Assembly (NCBI RefSeq): GCF_009650435.1
Contig: NZ_VVIP01000073.1
Span: 1 to 64,000 of the forward strand
Reading direction: 5' to 3'
Length of the DNA: 64,000 nt
From: Foetidibacter luteolus
GTDB taxonomy: Bacteria > Bacteroidota > Bacteroidia > Chitinophagales > Chitinophagaceae
Shown: positions 61,755 to 64,000 of the stretch, in pieces
Numbering within the stretch: the first letter of the stretch is position 1
How the letters are laid out: each line of letters starts with the position of its first letter
Notes under the pieces: generated by a model
What the model was told of the DNA's origin: nothing
The model's database searches: none
Seen by the model: the letters and a program-made list of their open reading frames with translations, nothing else
Made by a program: the position numbers and the translations under genes

Positions 61755-62333
61755 TTAATCATTTAATCCTTTGCCGTTAAGTATTTGCTGCATACATTTT
61801 TCAATTCTTGATACCCTGGTAGCAGATTGTTTGGCTGAAGAAAAATGCAGCAGGTAAGCCCTTTGACGGCCAGGCGTCAGTGCCTCAAAAGCGGCTTTTA
61901 AAGCAGGTAACGCATCTAATTTTTGTTGAAATTCTTCTGCAACAGCGAATGATTCAGTCTTTTTCAGCGTAACTTTCAAGCCCGCTTTTTCCACTTCAAT
62001 GGCTTCGTAAATATAAGCTTTCAATACAGGGGCCAGTTCCGTTATTTCCGCAATATTGGTGAAGCGTGTTTGGCGTGCAGACTGTACGTTTTCCGTTTGC
62101 TGTACCAGTATACTGTTGGCATCGCTTAATAATGCGCCTTTAAAAAACAAAAACGCACAGTACTCTTTAAACACATGTATTAACACAATATTGCTTTGCT
62201 GGTAAGTATAGCAAGGGCAGCCCCATTTCAGTTCTTCGGTTAGCCCGCAGTCAAGGGCAATTGTTCTCAATTGCTCAATTTCTTTTTGCCAGCTTTTAGC
62301 TTTGTCAAAATAAAAATCCACTTTATGGTTCAT
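61755..62333 (-). CDS. YdeI/OmpD-associated family protein (DUF1801-like)
   Basis: A 192-residue protein. The N-terminal half (about 1-115) has the DUF1801 fold signature LTEELKWGCPCYTYQQ and EYCAFLFFKGALL; the C-terminal part (about 125-190) has the YdeI helical motif ALTPGRQRAYLLHFSSAKQ with SRIEKCMQQIL. Function unknown, often stress linked. It lies in the ArsR-led operon, 59 bases after the SRPBCC gene. Confidence 0.88.
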   Translation of the reverse strand: MNHKVDFYFDKAKSWQKEIEQLRTIALDCGLTEELKWGCPCYTYQQSNIVLIHVFKEYCAFLFFKGALLSDANSILVQQTENVQSARQTRFTNIAEITELAPVLKAYIYEAIEVEKAGLKVTLKKTESFAVAEEFQQKLDALPALKAAFEALTPGRQRAYLLHFSSAKQSATRVSRIEKCMQQILNGKGLND

Positions 62334-62392
62334 TCCGGTTAAGTTTATTGGTTTGCAGGAACAGGGTTTCTATCTTCTCTTTGTACTCCCTG

Positions 62393-62860
62393 TTATTTTA
62401 ATTGTTGTACAAAGTTTTGGAGACGGTTATGTGCCATATTAATGCCCTGGGCAAAGGGTAGTTGCAGCATTTTGTCCCTTAACGCCACAGACCTGTACAC
62501 TATGTGCATGGTAAGCTTGCTGCTGTCATCAGTAAGTGCTTCAAATTCTAAAAATTCAAGCTGAGTTTCAAAGGGCGTATTCTCCATTTCAAATGTGCGG
62601 GTAATCTTATGTTCCGCAACAAAATCGTGTATTGTACCGTTGGCCCTGAAAACCACCTTGCCTCCGGCATCCGTTGTTTCAAACTGCCAACTGCCATGCT
62701 TTTTGTTTTCCAGCTTAAGCACTTTGGTGCCCATCCATTGCTCAACAATTCCGGGCTCTGTATAAGCCCTGAAAAGCAGTTGCAATGGCAAGTCAAATTC
62801 CCTTGTTATAATTATTTCCTGTTTGCCGTCTTCGGCATGCACTTTTGTTTTACGTTCCAT
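62393..62860 (-). CDS. SRPBCC (AHSA1-like) domain protein
   Basis: A 155-residue AHSA1-type START-like protein: ITREFDLPLQLLFRAYTEP, VEQWMGTKVLKLE, TRTFEMENTPFETQ and a final helix RDKMLQLPFAQGINMAHN. No membrane helix, unlike the 35 kb homologue. It probably binds a hydrophobic small molecule. It follows the ArsR gene with a 5-base gap, so the two are co-transcribed and probably co-regulated. Confidence 0.9.
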   Translation of the reverse strand: MERKTKVHAEDGKQEIIITREFDLPLQLLFRAYTEPGIVEQWMGTKVLKLENKKHGSWQFETTDAGGKVVFRANGTIHDFVAEHKITRTFEMENTPFETQLEFLEFEALTDDSSKLTMHIVYRSVALRDKMLQLPFAQGINMAHNRLQNFVQQLK

Positions 62861-62865
62861 GGCAG

Positions 62866-63189
62866 CTATTTTTTAGGTATGTATTTTTTCATAATGCCTT
62901 CCAGCTTGTTAAACCTGTCATCCCACATTTTGCGAAAGGGCTCGATAAAATCTGCTATTTCCTTCATTTTTTGACCGTTTAAATGATAGTATATTTCCCG
63001 GCCGGTTTGTTCCTGGGTCAGCAGTTCACATTCGGTAAGTATTTGCAGGTGTTTGGATACCGTGGGCCTGGCAGTATTAAAGTTGGCTGCTATGGCCCCT
63101 GCCGTAAGAGATTGTGTGGCTACCAGTAACAGAATAGCCCTTCTTGTTGGGTCTGCTATGGCCTGGAAAACATCACGTCTTAAATTCAT
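62866..63189 (-). CDS. ArsR-family winged-helix repressor, autoregulated
   Basis: A 107-residue ArsR-type regulator of the group paired with SRPBCC proteins. DVFQAIADPTRRAILLLVA is the family start; TARPTVSKHLQILTECELL is the recognition helix, and QTGREIYYHLN the wing. No metal-binding Cys. It leads the operon ArsR, SRPBCC, YdeI-like, DUF4256. Two palindromes directly ahead of the start (see the next entry) are its likely operators, so it probably represses its own operon. Confidence 0.92.
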   Translation of the reverse strand: MNLRRDVFQAIADPTRRAILLLVATQSLTAGAIAANFNTARPTVSKHLQILTECELLTQEQTGREIYYHLNGQKMKEIADFIEPFRKMWDDRFNKLEGIMKKYIPKK

Positions 63190-63192
63190 TGC

Positions 63193-63234
63193 GTAGCTAT
63201 TTGGCTACAAATTTAAGTGTAGTTAAGTAGCTAC
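63193..63234 (-). promoter_or_regulatory. double operator of the ArsR operon
   Basis: Two GTAGC-N6-GCTAC palindromes: GTAGCTATTTGGCTAC at 63193-63208 and GTAGTTAAGTAGCTAC at 63219-63234, with centres 26 bases apart, about 2.5 helical turns. They also form the arms of a larger perfect inverted repeat, TTGCGTAGCTA (63189-63199) and TAGCTACGCAA (63228-63238). The first site begins 4 bases from the ATG. This is what one expects for binding of two ArsR dimers that block transcription. Confidence 0.75.
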
Positions 63235-63302
63235 GCAAATTAATTTTGTTTTGTCCTTATGCTTAGGAGAAAAATTTTATGGGCCCGGCTGGAGGAACAC
63301 TC

Positions 63303-63350
63303 CCCATCCCCTAAAGGGGCGTTTACCCCCATCCCCTAAAGGGGTGTTTT
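63303..63350. repeat. two tandem CCCCATCCCCTAAAGGGG units
   Basis: CCCCATCCCCTAAAGGGG occurs twice in a row (one with C, one with T in the following GTTT context); each contains the small palindrome CCCCTAAAGGGG. It lies between a partial family B end (63281-63300) and copy B9. Confidence 0.75.
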
Positions 63351-63373
63351 CTGTTGTACGGGAAAGACATTTT

Positions 63374-63464
63374 TATGAGCCCGGCAGCAGGAACCATTTT
63401 GAGGCTTTACTTGCGTCGCACTCTTGTGCGGTTGGATTCATTATGGAGCTTTTCTCACAGGGTA
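63374..63464 (+). repeat. interspersed repeat family B, copy 9
   Basis: Plus-oriented and full length: GAGCCCGGCAGCAGGAACC, CTTGCGTCGCACTCTTGTGC and AGCTTTTCTCACAGGGTAGG. With the tandem unit it fills the 348-base gap between the ArsR operon and the SnoaL-like gene. Confidence 0.8.
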
Positions 63465-63537
63465 GGAAATGCAGCCCTGCTGAGGTGCATGTTTTCAGAA
63501 AGAAAGCAGAACGGATATTGGATGCAAGCGGGATTGT

Positions 63538-63924
63538 TCAATAAAAGAATTGTTCCAAAACTATCTGCCCGTTTTTTACTTCGTACAGCATTACTTCGTT
63601 TATCTGCAGCCTGCCCAATACCTGTACGGTAACGTCCATTTGCCGCCCTACGGCAAAATGAGTGCCGGCAACAACAGGTTCTGTAGTGTGTGCGCTGTGC
63701 ACGGCTTCTATCTTTTTTACAAAGTCTTCGCCTTTTTTGCGCACCTGTGCTTTGCCTTCGGCGTAGCCGAGGTTAAAAGCGTTGGGCGGGTCAATGCTTG
63801 TTACGTTATCTGCAAAAAGTTCATCCTGTATTTCAAACCATTTTTCCTGTTGTGCAAGCTGGTTAAAGCGGGTGGCAACATCCTGTGTTGTGGGTATGCT
63901 GTTGTTTGTTTTTGTGGTTGTCAT
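63538..63924 (-). CDS. SnoaL-like (NTF2-fold) protein
   Basis: A 128-residue protein of the SnoaL/NTF2-like fold. ATRFNQLAQQEKWFEIQDEL, DNVTSIDPPN and MYEVKNGQIVLEQFFY fit the cone-shaped fold; GKAQVRKKGEDF begins the second helix. Members are small enzymes or ligand binders (cyclases, isomerases) with a hydrophobic cavity. Cytoplasmic, substrate unknown. The stop is 3 bases from the end of an unrelated repeat-flanked region; the promoter lies in the final 76 bases of the window. Confidence 0.85.
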   Translation of the reverse strand: MTTTKTNNSIPTTQDVATRFNQLAQQEKWFEIQDELFADNVTSIDPPNAFNLGYAEGKAQVRKKGEDFVKKIEAVHSAHTTEPVVAGTHFAVGRQMDVTVQVLGRLQINEVMLYEVKNGQIVLEQFFY

Positions 63925-64000
63925 TTTTGTTTTGTTTACCTGTTAAGTTTTACAAAACGAAAGTATTGACCTGTTATGACTTGGGCGGGGCGTAAACCGG

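Noticed and set aside
63251..63544. 97-codon frame before the SnoaL-like gene
   Set aside because: It crosses tandem units and repeat B9 and has no protein-like composition.

Overview
The window looks like a chromosomal segment of a member of the Bacteroidota, most likely family Chitinophagaceae. The grounds are protein types rather than a marker gene: several large secreted proteins end in type IX secretion (T9SS) C-terminal sorting domains, there are Reg_prop/Y_Y_Y sensor kinases, DinB, DUF4256, YdeI and SRPBCC/ArsR stress-type genes, Shine-Dalgarno sequences are mostly absent, and the intergenic regions are full of short interspersed repeats. I saw no rRNA, tRNA, CRISPR array or intact transposase.

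Layout. 0.1-7.4 kb: secreted S15-type peptidase/esterase, two small unknown proteins, a clostripain-like (C11) protease and a hybrid-type sensor kinase whose divergent start codons overlap. 8-12.5 kb: Tat-exported GH116 glycosidase, a coupled FKBP/SlyD-like isomerase and a CobW-type GTPase. 12.8-16.4 kb: PAS/DHp protein and a two-gene ABC exporter. 16.9-26.4 kb: mainly housekeeping or catabolic genes (DUF1232, glycine dehydrogenase gcvP, a hydroxypyruvate isomerase-like TIM barrel, M28 peptidase, lipoprotein, O-methyltransferase, folA). 26.9-34.2 kb: two convergent T9SS cargo proteins sharing a strong bidirectional terminator. 34.8-41.7 kb: ArsR, SRPBCC, adenylate cyclase, cytochrome/FG-GAP protein, glycosidase and asparaginase. 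41.8-50.6 kb: an accessory region with two TIR proteins (one fused to a prokaryotic YEATS domain), an SMI1/KNR4 protein, a SLOG plus nucleoside-deoxyribosyltransferase-like protein, a carboxylesterase and a secreted protein. 50.7-53.7 kb: AraC, flavin/pyridoxamine oxidase-like, AhpD and CsbD genes. 54-64 kb: frameshifted DUF421 gene, DinB, subtilase, two alpha/beta hydrolases, and an ArsR-led four-gene operon with a clear double operator.

How it fits together. Most of the window is ordinary surface, secretion and polymer-degradation biology. The candidate for something less described is 41.8-50.6 kb: TIR domains make nucleotide signals from NAD+, SLOG domains bind such signals, and NDT-like folds cut nucleosides, so the parts of a Thoeris-like nucleotide-signalling defence system are present, although they are not in one tight operon.

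Repeats are the second theme. Family A (about 106 bp, eight copies), family B (about 90 bp, nine copies), family C (three copies), and a modular D/E element with terminal inverted repeats occupy most long intergenic gaps. They create many spurious open reading frames and extend several real ones upstream of their true start; I have corrected those starts where the protein sequence allowed.
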